Assembly: GCF_019649055.1 (NCBI RefSeq)
Contig: NW_026570234.1
Location: 186,001 to 250,000 of the forward strand
DNA: 64,000 nt
From: Paramacrobiotus metropolitanus
Lineage: Eukaryota; Tardigrada; Eutardigrada; Parachela; Macrobiotidae
Direction of reading: 5' to 3'
Part shown: positions 1 to 11,701 of the stretch, piece by piece
Position numbering within the stretch: the stretch's first letter is position 1
Layout of the letters: the number at the start of each line of letters is the position of its first letter
Notes under the pieces: generated by a model
The model's database searches: none
What the model saw: the letters and a program-made list of their open reading frames with translations, nothing else
What the model was told of the DNA's origin: nothing
Position numbers and translations under genes: made by a program

Positions 1-244
1 CATCATCGGACAACGGTCGCTTTAGCCATTTCATCAGTTCTGTGATCTTGTCAGATAAAACTTTAACTGTGGTTACTTGCGGTTGGGTAGAATGAATTCT
101 TGTCGCGTCCTTTACAATAAGATTATCGGCATTGGAGGGGAGGAAGTCGTCGTCCGATCTATTCTGGTTCTTTGGCTCTGGGTCCTGCTTTGCAGACTGC
201 ATATTGTGGATTTGTTCGGCCGGTTCCATATTTGTGTCTTCCAT
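1..244 (-). CDS. 5' end of an unrecognised gene (partial)
   Basis: On the minus strand an ATG at 244 opens a frame with no stop for 81 codons and runs off the window edge. The start of the peptide (MEDTNMEPAEQIHNMQ...) is acidic and rich in Asp, Asn, Gln and Pro with no hydrophobic stretch, so it looks like a disordered cytosolic or nuclear N-terminus rather than a secreted protein. A weak lysine/tryptophan segment (MKWLKRP) lies near the window edge. No domain can be recognised, and a splice site could end the exon anywhere near the edge. It is oriented like the two repeat-protein genes that follow. Confidence 0.45.
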   Translation of the reverse strand, partial: MEDTNMEPAEQIHNMQSAKQDPEPKNQNRSDDDFLPSNADNLIVKDATRIHSTQPQVTTVKVLSDKITELMKWLKRPLSDD

Positions 245-933
245 TTTGTCCTTCCTTTACGTTAGCGTCAAACAAGCGCAATATATAGAATACTTAGAGC
301 GATATCCCGTGATGGGTTCCAGCTGTCAATAATTTTACGGTTTTACGGGCTAATCAACGTTACTCGTTTCTAAAGAACTAAAGGTGACATTCACCAGTAT
401 AGTTTATTGCATTTAACGTTAGAAATTCGTGTAGCCTGGTGATTATAACGAATCTCTACAACTTGGAGCAATCGTCCTTTGGACGGATAAGTGTAATATT
501 CTGTCACCAACAACAACAACCTGTTGCGCATTAAGGCTTATGGTTAGCGATGGAGATTGCAAGTCAAGCTGCTTCAAAGACTGCGACAAAACAGCCACTC
601 TAAGATCACCATTATTAATCGTTAATTTGATATTCGACAAGCAAGTTCGAGAAATAATCCACTAATGTGTCGTGGGTTTAGGTGTGGCCCAATATTTTGT
701 TTATCTACAACCGCATGGGTGTTGAACATCCACGACACTGGGCATCAAGAGATTGCGGTATTAGTAATTGACCACTGGACATCTGTGTACAGTGTTACGA
801 GTAAATGAATCAAGCCGACAAACACAGTACATCGCCGAGCATAACAAGCATTAACAGTGTTTAATTAACCGCAGTAAGTAAATTTAACCACGGCTTTTTA
901 TAAAAGTAATACAGATTACTTTTGGTTTTAACT
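245..933. other. intergenic, no gene seen
   Basis: This stretch lies between the start of the partial gene and the 3' end of the first four-domain gene. Short frames on both strands lack family resemblance, and I see no repeat or RNA gene. Confidence 0.5.
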
Positions 934-3900
934 TTATTTTTGATGGATAGGTTGGAAAGGAACAGCTGCTCCTTTGCGGACAAAATTTCGTCGAGCAACT
1001 TTGGACTTATTGTCGTAGATAAAAGTAGCGGTAAATCCATCTGACCGGAAGACGCCCGTGATTTCGTAATAATTATGAGCGTTGTCAGTCTGGTTGATCT
1101 TGCCATGCAGAATCGGGGTGTTGTCCATCTCGTAATAAAACCATGTTTGCTGCAAGTAAAACCATTTTACGCGGTAGACAAAATTCCCATCATAAAAAAA
1201 TTGTGCTTCCGGTACGACGCACGGACCTCGAGCTTTTTTCCATGGACAGTTAGTTCCTCGGGCTTGCCGAATGTTATTTGACTTTCGTGTACCGGATCTC
1301 CTTCGTGCGTAATTTTTTGAACGAAAGTGCCGTCTTTTGCTTGAGAGAATTCCATGGGCACTTTTCTGGCCATTTCCGGAGCGCCTGCAATACACTTGCT
1401 TAATATCAAAGATCGAAGCAAACCGGAGAAACAAAATTCATGAATAACTGTGACTGTACCTATATGGTTAGCAAACGCCTTGAATTCTTCGTTGAGGTCA
1501 TCGCTCTCGAAAGTCCCAGTTGCGGTTTTAGAGACAAGCCGGCGCATAAACTTCTTGGCAACCACATTGCCTCGTATATATTTCTGCAAAGTATCAAAAG
1601 ACCGATCCAGTGACACAAAAGGCCGGTTGCGACTTAAAGTTCCCCACCACATAGATTCCATCAGGAGCAGCGATTTCCTCAACGATATATTTCTTGTCGG
1701 TGCCGGCAAGTTTCACGCTGGTTTCGAGAATAACGTCATTTTTTCGCCGTTTATGGGCGGTAACGCTAAACTGCAAAAATAATTACCAGCAACAGATGTC
1801 TATTCACTTTTAAATAGTTGATTTCAAACCAATGCAAAAAGCAGTGTTTGCGGAGTTTTAATTACGGTTTTTACCTTATATGTGTTGTTTCCAATCTGAA
1901 ATTCCTCGGGGCTATCTAGTTTAAATTCAAAATCCATTTTCGTTCCGTTCTTGTAGGTTTTGCGAGCGCCATAATGATCACCCGTGCGGTACATGTCCAG
2001 AGTGTGCGGATGATTGTCAAAGGGCAACCTCGAAGAAAGCACTCAAGTACAGGAAACCAACCATAACCCATAAATGTTGGCCTGGACAGATGAAATCCGT
2101 GTGCTTACTGCCGTCTTCGAGGAATTTTTCGTAGTTTTCGGTCATCGCAGGAACCTCTTCGAATTTCCCGTAGAAGAACCAAGGCATAACCCGGCTGTAT
2201 CGACTTTTCACTTCGCCTTTATCAGTCACTATAGTCTAACATGGAAACGAGAGTACATGTCTACATGGATCATATACCGACTGCCATGGGATTAATTGTA
2301 TTTACTCATTAAGCTAGCAACTAGGTACGCTACAAGGAATTATAACTAGTTTAAAGAGACACGGCATACGCAAGTAAATCCCGCGCGGTCGTGGACACAC
2401 GTGTTAACAAAGGTGCCCTTTGCTGACTTGGTTGTAATTCTCACGGTAGTGCTGTTGGGTGTGCTGTTCATAATTTCGTGTTTAGACTCGACTGTTTGAT
2501 TGCCGTGAGTTACAGTTTGTTTCCGGTTTAGATGGAACTCTGTTTTGTAGTACAAAGTGGACATGGGATCCACGATGGCCGTCTCGCAGAATTTGTCGTC
2601 GAAGCGTTCCAGGTGAAATTTGCTGTCCTTAGACCAACTGAATCCTTTGGGAGGAGCTAAAAAACAAGTCAAAGTAATATCGCAGTGCAATGCCATCACA
2701 CTATTTTGCCGGGAAATTTAATCAAGCAATACTCCGAGAGGCAGATGCTTTTGCACTGGTTAATCAATCCTTCTAATAATTCATCTAAAATCATTCAAAC
2801 TCCTGTGCACACACAAAAATGCAGAAAACCAAACATTTCAGGCGGCCCTTGGTCCAAGCGTTGAAAAATACATAGCATAATAAATCTACTGTATATCTAC
2901 TAGCCTCTACTGCAGTAGTTCTATGTTGTGGATCTAGTACTGGATTTTTTGGTGTTGCAATTTAAGAAATTGGGCCACTTACAAAAAAGATTGTTGTAAA
3001 AGTCGATAATATTGGGAGAGCTTTGACTGAGATCCGGCTCGAAAGCGCCGAAAACATATCCAGGCAAAATGCGACGGTAGCTACGTCTGGCTACGGATTC
3101 TCCTCGGGTGTATGTCTAAACACATTCCATTTAACCAGATTTTTCCCACCATATAACCGTTACAGATTTATAATTACCGAAGTGATTCATTGCTGCAGCA
3201 AGCAGTGCTGACTTAAGTGCAAAGAGCAAATAAATTTCGACTCTTTATTATTATTATTTTTGCAGTTAAGTACTCTGTTCAGGTAATTCGGGCACTCGTG
3301 TAATTAAACGGTGCTCGTCTTACAGCATTGTAACCGTTGCTGTCGAAAATGGCCACCACATCAAATTTTCGACTGCCGTTAATTTCGCGGAATGCTGCTC
3401 GAATAGTTGCTCCATGGTTATCGCCCTCAGCAGTAAATTCGTACTGAAATCACATGTAGTTCGGTGTATCGAATGCCGAAACAAATTAAGAGCAAAGAAT
3501 GGGTCGGGTATCAAACCTCAACAACTCTGCCGTTGATTGTTTTATTTTGCTTTCCGTCAAGTTTGAAGGGAATATATGCAGAGTAGAGATGGTCGGCAGA
3601 TATAAAGTACTGACGAAAACTGTCGCCTTGTTTATGAAATCCAGCTAAACTACGATCTCTTTCGTTAACCGCTACCGCTAGATCTGTTGACATACAGAAA
3701 TAATACAACGTTTAATTAGAAAGTAATAGTTTATAATACATTCATCATGTCAGTCTTACTCTAATCGTCATGCTGTCACTTACGGAATATGTGGGTTAAT
3801 TCGTCAAAATGGCTGTCCTCACTTTCTGGTATGGCCTCATACAAACCCAAGACAATTTCCGGCAGGTTGGTCAAAGGAACAGACCTGGTGCAGCTTACAC

Positions 3901-3973
3901 CTGTATATAAAAACTGACATAAAACCAAAGAACAACAAAACCAAAAGAAATGTTTAACAATGCACAAATTCAT
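934..3973 (-). CDS. secreted four-domain FABP/SAHS-like protein, copy A
   Basis: Eleven exons join in frame: 3973-3784, 3683-3517, 3443-3324, 3115-2983, 2656-2370, 2235-2109, 2041-1875, 1770-1648, 1583-1460, 1384-1227, 1149-934, giving 603 residues. A hydrophobic leader (residues 1-28, MNLCIVKHFFWFCCSLVLC...) predicts secretion. Four repeats of about 140 residues follow (about 29-175, 176-316, 317-455, 456-603). Each starts with an FABP-like helix motif (LGLYEAIPE, VFGAFEPD, FYGKFEEVP, ATGTFESDD followed by F..F) and ends with a strand like VVAKKFMRR. Alternating strands in between (MDFEFKL, TVHGKKLEV) suggest a ten-strand lipid-binding barrel. The fold resembles tardigrade SAHS proteins, but these are usually single-domain. 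Several NST sites are possible N-glycosylation sites. An alternative exon 1 upstream, joined to an acceptor at about 3902, cannot be excluded because copy B has an intron there. Ligand and role are unknown. Confidence 0.85.
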
Positions 3974-5418
3974 ATCGTCAAATGATCACGACATTTTATC
4001 AATAAATCTGCTTGGAATGGCGCTTAGGATCGGTAAGTACTCGTACGACAGGTAACACAACTATCTTTGCCAAATGTTTTACTGTAGATGTTCGTGGATG
4101 TACCAAGAAAAAGAAGAAACATGATAGGTCTCATTTTTTTCCTGGTGTTGGAGACCAAATTACGTAAAAAATTACCGGCAGTGCGAAACCAGCTTTACTG
4201 CTGTGCTACCATTTCTCCATAAATTAAGACTGTCGGTGGGCTTGATAAACATGGTATGCTTCACGCTATCAGTCGGTCAATCTCATTGTCAGCTGGCATT
4301 TGGCAGGTATTACTGTAACATTTATAACCTTGTATTCGGCTATTAACGCAGTCTACGGGTGCAACAACAACAACGCGTAACGATGAAATTTTATTTGGGC
4401 ATTGGGTGAAGACACTAGCACCGGAACACGGGTCACCGGCGCAACCGGCCCCGCCGTCCTTGCTAAAACAACCCCCCTCACCAAAGAGGGTGGGCGGGAG
4501 GGAAGAACGACTTGTTACATGCAAACCATCTTTGTTCCAATACGACAGCAACTCAAATGCACTAACAGAAATGCACAATCACTACAAATGCAACGTCCAC
4601 AACCGAAACTGCATTGCTTATACAGCATCGGAATCTGCATCCCAAGGCACACCCTAATGGGTTTTCTTGGCTGGACACTGGTCAACCAAGTCGTCCAGCC
4701 TTGCGAACACCTACGCTGCGTTAACCGGAATTAGCTTCGCTAATTCTATTTTATTTCGGTTCGAATTTCAGCCTTTGTAATTTGGGAAGTGTTGACAATA
4801 TATATAATTATAAGACAAACATCAATATTAACGTGTTCTTATTATTTATAGGTGTAAATGCACATAAAGAACGAAATTAAAATTAACTAATTTTGATCAA
4901 AATAATTACGTGGATCTTGTTTTTTTTTTATGTTTTACTGGATTTTTTATCGCGACATGTATTCGTTATTACCAGCAGCTTGTATAACTGTTTGTAGCTA
5001 ACAAGTACTACTAACTTAAATAAAATTTAAGGTTAAAATATACGAGCAAATACTTCTGGTAAGTCATTTCTATATGGACTTGTGAATTACTGTGGGGTAT
5101 GCATGATCATGAGGCTCAACAGAAAACAATTTATTACATAAAACTGATATCAGGAGTAACTTAATATTTCATAAGCATTTTTTATACTAAAATAAGCGTT
5201 AGAATAAGTTTTGACTGCCGGGTGAATTCGTTCATTTATCTTTCACCTTTAATTTGGAATCAGAATTTTGGTCTTTGCGGTGATAACGTAAACCACGCAA
5301 CATAGATGTGCAGCAGCCAAAAATACAACAGCCCAGAATTAAGCATTTCTTAGGTGCGCTGAAAATACATGTCCAAAGCAGATCGACAACATTTCAAATA
5401 CCGAAAACTGACACTGGT
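3974..5418. other. intergenic between the two paralogs
   Basis: About 1.4 kb between copy A and the 3' end of copy B. A GC-richer patch at 4390-4510 gives overlapping frames on both strands with no recognisable protein. The remainder (4740-5300) is AT-rich with runs of A and T. It should hold the copy A promoter, but I see no clear TATA box. Confidence 0.4.
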
Positions 5419-8400
5419 TTAGTGAGCAGGCTCGAAGGGAACAGCTGCTCCCTTGCGGGTGTAGGTGCGGTGAGCAATCTTGGTGTTGTGATCGTACACG
5501 AAGGTAGCGGTGTAGCCATCGGGACGGAAGATACCAACAACGTCAAAGTAGTTGTTGGCATTATCGGTCTGGTTGATGGATCCACGGAGGACTGGGGTGT
5601 TGTCAACTTCGTAGTAAAACCACTTTTGCTGCAATTACAATTGTGGATATCAGTTACCCGTTCGAATGACTTGAGTCGCAGATGTCCTTTCGTGTAACAT
5701 ACCTCGAGGTGCTTTCCGTGGACGGTGATCTCATCGGGCTTGCCGAAGGTGATGCGGCTTTCCTGAGTGGCGTCTCCTTCAGGGGTCAGCTTCTGGACGA
5801 ACACACCGTTCTCGGCATCGGAGAATTCAATGGTGATCTTCTTGAACAGTTCAGGAGCACCTGATGAAGCAGCAGAAAGTAAGTTTACTGATGTACTGAT
5901 AATGGTCTTGCTCACAGCCTGTGTTCTCAAATTTCTTACCAATATGAGTGGTGAAAGCCTTGAACTCGTCGTTGTTATCAGTGGATTCGAAGGTTCCGAA
6001 CACAGTCTTGGGAAGGACACGGCGCAAGAATTTCTTCGCAACAACACCTTCGCGTTTGTAGGTCTGGAAAAAGTGGTTTAATGCCGGTTAACCAACAAGC
6101 AATGCATAAAGCATAATAATCTGATGCTGTTAATTAATCAACTTCATATATTGAAATACGGCTTTTTAATGAATTAAGTCCAAAATTCCAAGCAAAAAAC
6201 AATGCGCTACTTACCACATACAGACAAACAATGCGCTACTTACCACATACAGTCCTTCAGGGGCAACTTGTTCCTCAACGATGAACCATTTGTCAGTACC
6301 CTTGACCTTGATCTTGCTGTGCATGATCACTTTGTCTCCACGGGACTGGATAGTGACGTTGTACTAAATTAAAAACAAGATCTTGTGATTGCAGCACGTT
6401 AACTCCCAGATCAAGTGATAACTTTGTTAGAAATTGTAAATTCACACATACACAAAAAAATTTGTTACATTATCAGATAAGTGTACCGTACTTTGAAAGT
6501 TTTGCCATTAGCCTGGAATTCCTGAGGAGTGTTCAGCTTGAATTCGAATTCCATAGCCTTCTCTTCACCAAAGGATTTGCGGGCACCATAGTGGTCACCT
6601 TTCTTGAAGATCTCCAAAGTGGCAGGCTGGTTCTTGTGGGCGAATGGGCAATCTAAAACCATGTGGACGAAGTTAAGCAACTTCTTGTTGGAGATAACTG
6701 TACATAGTATTGTTTAAAATGCATAAAATACATTAACCAAATCAATTTTTAATTTTATTAGAAGTTAAAACTAAAAGCAGGCTTAGCCCAGTAGTACTAG
6801 TAATTGATGCGAACGATTAAATTTACAAATCAACCGTAAAGCATATATAAATATTTCAGAGCTTGCGCGAAAAGCTGTTGTTTATGCGTATTACAGCGTA
6901 TATAACTTTGATCATGACGAAATAGTAATAGCAAATTTCTCGCACCTTCTCCCTTGGTGAATTCTTCGTAGTTCTCAGTCTTTTCAGGGACTTCCTTGAA
7001 TTTACCATAGAACAACCAGGGCAGAACACGGTTGTAGCGGGTCTTCACTTCGCCCTTGTCGGACTTAGCGGTCTACAAAACCACACCAGTGAACGGTCAC
7101 CCGAGTGTAAACTACGTCATAAGTAATACCGTACACCCAAAGGAAACCAGGATTTTCTCCAGACATTAACGACATTTTACATACCGAGGTCACTCCTTCA
7201 TGGTCGAAGACGCAGGTGAAAACGAGGGTTCCCTTCTCGGGGCACTTGTAGGTAATGCGCAGAGTGGTGGTCTCCTTTGTGGTCTCCACAACTTCGTAAT
7301 GGTAGTTCACGGTGTGGTTGCCGTGCTGGATGCTGCCGGGCTTGTTCAGCTCGAATTCCACCTTCTCGTAGTAGGTGGCGTCGACGATAAACTTCTCGTA
7401 GAACTTGTTACCGTGACGGCCAACGAAGAACTTGGTGTCCTTGGTCCAGGTCAATCCCTTGGGCAGAGCTGCAATATGTACAACATAATTAATTTCGAAT
7501 TTCGCGGTAAATTTATTGCAGCGGCTGTACGAAAGTACTTACGGAAAAAGTTGTTGTAGAATTCGGCGGTGTTGGGCGAGCTCTTGGTAATGTCCAGTTC
7601 ATAGGCACCGAAAACGTAGAAAGGCAGAGTGCGACGATAGCTAATCTTGGCGACAAGGGCGTCCTTGGTGTAGGTCTGCGGATGTAAAGAAGCTGGTCTT
7701 AACACATGTGACAAGCATAGACGTCCATAGTACAGACATATCGACCAGTTAATCAAAGCAATTTCACATTATAACACCATATTTTGCTGAATATGCAGTA
7801 GTTTTCTTCGTGTCAGGTTATTCTTGATTAACATACCGCGTTGTAACCGAATTTGTCGAAGCGGGTCTCAACGGTGAATTTGACATCACCATCGACTTCG
7901 CGGAGCTTGGCGTGGATAGTGGCGGTGTTATCGTCTCCTTCGGCGGTGATTTCGTACTGCAAAATCAAAAGCAATGAAGATCAATCGGCTTAGAATTCAG
8001 TGACCTATGTCCTATACGCACTTCGATGGTCTTGCCGTTCATGGTGGTGGTCATCTTTTCGCCCAGCTTGAATGGCATGTCAACGTAATAATTCTGACCG
8101 GGGTACCAGAAGTGCTTGTGGTAGGTCTCACCATCCTTGCGGTATGCCACGAAGTTGGGTTCAGCCAACTTGATGTGCTCGGGCATATCTGTAAAAGGTC
8201 GTTCATAAGAAAAGTATTTACTTACGTAGAGTAGTGGACAGAAAAGAACCAGTTTAAGCTGGTAACTGCAGCCTAGCAGCATTCCACCAAATCTTAAGGC
8301 CGTTATTTTTATTCGGCATCAACCCGCTGCATTAGTCTTACCCCTGCGCAGACTTACACCATTTAAAATAATTAAATTTTGAAATTTGAAAAACATCCAA

Positions 8401-8763
8401 AAAATTCCACCAAACGAAATACGTACAGGCCAACACAAACTTTTCGCGAAAAACAATAAAACAATTGGTCACTCACGGAAGGCGGTTTTAGCGAATTCGG
8501 CGAAGTTGCTGCTCACGGTTTCCGGGATTGGCTCGTACAGGCCCAGGACGACCTTTGGCAGGGTGTTGGAAGGGACTGGAGTGGCACAAGCCACGCCTGC
8601 AATGCACAAAAAATCAACAGTACGTAAATTAAATCGGGCTGGCCGCGAGTCAGTCACTACAGTGTTATGTTTATCCATAAAAAACATTTTTTTCAGCTGG
8701 AGTAAATTAACAAAATTGAGGATACGCACCCAGAAGGGCAAGAGCAACGAAGACACGGGTCAT
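5419..8763 (-). CDS. secreted four-domain FABP/SAHS-like protein, copy B
   Basis: Twelve exons join in frame: 8763-8730, 8596-8477, 8188-8022, 7956-7837, 7675-7543, 7468-7185, 7072-6946, 6652-6492, 6363-6244, 6063-5940, 5860-5703, 5628-5419, giving 585 residues. The signal peptide is MTRVFVALALLGVACA. Four domains of about 140 residues follow (about 17-163, 164-303, 304-439, 440-585), each opening with an FABP-like helix (VFGAYELD, FYGKFKEVP, VFGTFEST) and closing with a strand such as TYKREGVVAKKFLRR. Exon lengths and phases match copy A almost exactly (167, 120, 133, 127, 124 and 158 are identical), so the two are tandem duplicates. The sequence is more regular than copy A, with a good TATA box upstream, suggesting stronger expression. 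A lipid-binding or desiccation-related extracellular role is inferred from fold only. Confidence 0.88.
6200..6252. repeat. 29-base tandem duplication of a splice donor
   Basis: A 24-base block at 6200-6223 recurs at 6229-6252. It spans the end of copy B exon 9 and its GTAAGT donor on the minus strand, so two identical donors lie 29 bases apart. Use of the distal donor (6214/6213) would add 29 bases and shift the frame. Confidence 0.85.
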
Positions 8764-8835
8764 TTTAAAGATATTCCGTTAACCAGTGAATCGCCGAAAA
8801 CGCTAAAATTAAAGCTGGAATGACTGCCAAAACCA

Positions 8836-8845
8836 TCTTTTATAG
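8836..8845 (-). promoter_or_regulatory. TATA box of copy B
   Basis: The minus strand reads CTATAAAAG about 75 bases before the copy B ATG. This spacing fits a start site near 8810 and a 5' leader of about 45 bases. It is the clearest core promoter in the window and suits an abundant secreted product. Confidence 0.5.
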
Positions 8846-9727
8846 CCGGTGTCTAGAAGTGACCTTGACGGGGTATCAGCCGCTACATCGAAACTGGCAG
8901 CCATTTCGATTCTTGAAGTTTCCGCTAAATACGCCTTCTTCCATTTTAAAACTGCACAGTCCAATGCAGAATGCAGTATTATAAAACATGTTTATAGAAG
9001 ATGTTACGCAACGCGCCCGTCTGGACCTTGCCGCTAGTATCTGCAGTAGTAATCATTTTGCAAGGAATGGTACCCGTCAAATCATTCAATCGACGTGAGA
9101 CTAGAGTGCCAAAAACTAAAAATTCCGTCGATTTACATCTCAACGGCTGTATGTAACTCATATTAACCGGTAGGAAGCGATCAGCCAGCCATAACGTCGC
9201 AGCGTGAACATTTGCGCGCCTTCCTGAAAAATGCATCAGGCGAATGATCGGGAAAACAAAGTTCAACGAAGCAAACGGAAGTGGACTATTACAAAGCTAA
9301 ATTCCGCAACAAAAGTATGTTATACAAGTAGTAAGACTTTATTTCTTAATCAAACAAAATTAGAAATTCCAAAAAACTGCAGGAATTTAAAATACTTCGC
9401 AGTCACCAAAGCCACCTGCCAACCCCAACTCATCAATAACTGGATGCAAGCCTTGAAATGTTCAACACAGTAAAATATCAGTATTCGTATCCAGCGCAGA
9501 AAGTTTAAGAAAATAACACCCACAAATTTAGCCTTCACGACTGAATGAGGCAAAGGATTTCATAAGACTCTCCTTTTAGCATGTCAGTTGTTTCGCAGGC
9601 AAAACAGTAAGTCTCCAATGCGGCAGCGCTCCTGTTGGGCTCACACGATAGGAGCCAAATTACTTCCGAGCGTACACGACCTCCCAAAATGCGTTACCCT
9701 AAGCGGAGTAATTCATCGCTATCTGCT
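8846..9727. other. intergenic, no gene seen
   Basis: About 0.9 kb between the copy B promoter and the 3' end of FRA10AC1. Short frames on both strands show no recognisable motif. Confidence 0.4.
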
Positions 9728-11701
9728 TCAAAACAGCATGTCCGCAAAATATTGATCGAAATCCATGCCAACAGGTTTATCCTGGACAGCCGGTGCTGGT
9801 TGACCCCAGATGGCCTTTTCTTGTTCCTTGATTTGTTCTTCTGTTGGCACGGCAAGGGACGACTCAGTCGAGCTCGACTGAGTCGGAACATGGCTGGGTG
9901 ACAGAGGCTCTTCTTTTATCACAACAGGTGCGGCTTCGCGAGATACGTCCTTGTGCCTGAAACGGTCCAGTCAGCAGTGTTATTAAAACAGGTGATAAAA
10001 TTTAGCCATACAAACAGATCTGACACGTAAAACGAAGTTCAAGAACTTACGCTTTATTATGGTTTAACTTTCCGGAACAAGAAGGACACAACCCTGCAGA
10101 AGGATGGAAATCATGAAAATTTGAGGTTTGAGTTTCCAGCCGACAGGAAATGTGCATACTTAATTTAATAAGAGCATTTTTCTTAGTTTCGTTTTCCATG
10201 TATCCAAAATTAACTTCCCAGCTTCTAAGCCCCATTTGGTTCGAGCAGTGCTTTGATCCACATATGAATTGTCCTATTTAAGTAAAACAAGACATGTCTA
10301 TTTAAGTAAAACAGATTAAAAATTAGCCATACAAACCCCAGAATAGCTATGCGCAAAAAAGCACAGCTTCTAATTTCATTTCGGGCGCAACTCACCTTTC
10401 CCTTCTATCACTTCTTTTTCTGTTCTCCATCTCATTCCAATTTTATTGTGCTTATAATGATGTAAATCCGCAATGCAGTACTCCTTAAATAATTTGTCAT
10501 AATACTTTTTCGCCAGTTTTTGTTCCCAGCTAAGTTCATCTTCATTCTCCTCATCCCACAAAAATTTGTGATTCTCTCTTATCACATCCTTATCCGTCCG
10601 ATCGCGGCTCCTATTTCACGAAAGCGGATAAACAATCTATTGCTGCGGATCACCTGAATCTCATATAACTGTACAACACTTTGAAAGTAACAAAAAAATT
10701 TTGAAACTTACGTATCACGACGAAGAAGTTTCGTGTCCCCAGGTGTAATTAGAAGATAATCGTTAATCATCTTTTTATGCCGGGAGTAGGCATCCATGCC
10801 GGATGCATGATATCGCACGATGTCCCTCGAATCCCTATGGACAAACAAGAGAAAAAGTGTAAGCAAACCACACACGAAAATCCTTACGAGCGAACTGATT
10901 CCGAATGGTACTGTATCACTCCAGTTTCTGTCTCCCAGAACTCCGGATCGGAGGGTTCAGACAGGTTTTAGAAGAAAATTACTACTTTAACGAAGCAAAA
11001 AGAAAACCAAATCTACAATCTTCAGCAAATCTAAAATTGGAAAATTATAACTGCAACTCTTAACTCACCTAAAGATACACAGCGCACTAAGCAAATAATA
11101 ATTATAAAATAATCAATATACTACAGTAACAAAACAATCGAAAAGTAAATAATACTAAATGTGTATCTCGACAAGCTTATTAAACCACAGTAGTTGCTTT
11201 CAGGATTCCTTTTGGTTGCTCGAAACTTTAATAACTTCGTGGAAACAGTTTCTGTAAATGGCAAGTAAACCACCCTAATTTCTTTCGTCCACGAGCACAA
11301 ACGCTATGAGTAAGGCCACTAAAGAGCGTACTTGTAAAGAGCGTCGGATTTGGTTGGTGGTTTATATCTTTTCGAGCCAACGTTTTCCACCGGAGCTGGA
11401 AGTTCTTTATTGGTTAAGTCATGTCTGCGCTTCCTGAAAAAAAAGCAAATCTAAAATTATAGCTATAACTGGTCCAAACCGTCCAATACACATCTAAACA
11501 TAACTCGTCCCCGTTCTAAGTTTAAAATAATGGAAAAAAGTTGCGGAAAGCGAAACAAGTGTCTCAATCCACAATCAGGGATTTCGAGAAGATTTGTGGC
11601 AGCTGTGATATCATAAGTGATTCAAGTGGTTACCTTTTCTTGTCTGCTTCCGAATCATATTCGAATTCCGAAGAGTAATCGCGAGAGCCCGAAGCGTCCA
11701 T
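9728..11701 (-). CDS. FRA10AC1: FRA10AC1-like nuclear protein
   Basis: Seven exons: 11701-11634, about 11433-11334, 10834-10712, 10610-10396, 10273-10160, 10093-10051, 9956-9728. They give about 297 residues. The conserved core is clear: MDAYSRHKKMINDYLL, then REN-KFLWDEE, then LAKKYYDKLFKEYCIADL, then the EVIEGKG and LRSWEVNFGYME segments, and two Cys pairs (CGSKHC, CPSC) that probably bind zinc. The human homolog is a nuclear protein linked to spliceosomal complexes. The C-terminus is Ser/Pro-rich and acidic and ends DFDQYFADMLF. All junctions keep frame except exon 2, where my exon length is 2 bases short of the expected phase, so its boundaries are approximate. Confidence 0.88.
9860..9885. 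repeat. 26-base perfect palindrome inside FRA10AC1 exon 7
   Basis: The two 13-base halves are exact reverse complements with no spacer, centred on GAGCTC. The segment encodes a serine-rich stretch (TQSSSTESS) of the FRA10AC1 tail. Confidence 0.85.

Noticed and set aside
4261-4734. Overlapping open frames on both strands in a GC-richer patch, including a cysteine-rich minus-strand frame
   Set aside because: No leader, no domain, and both strands are open together, which fits composition rather than coding.
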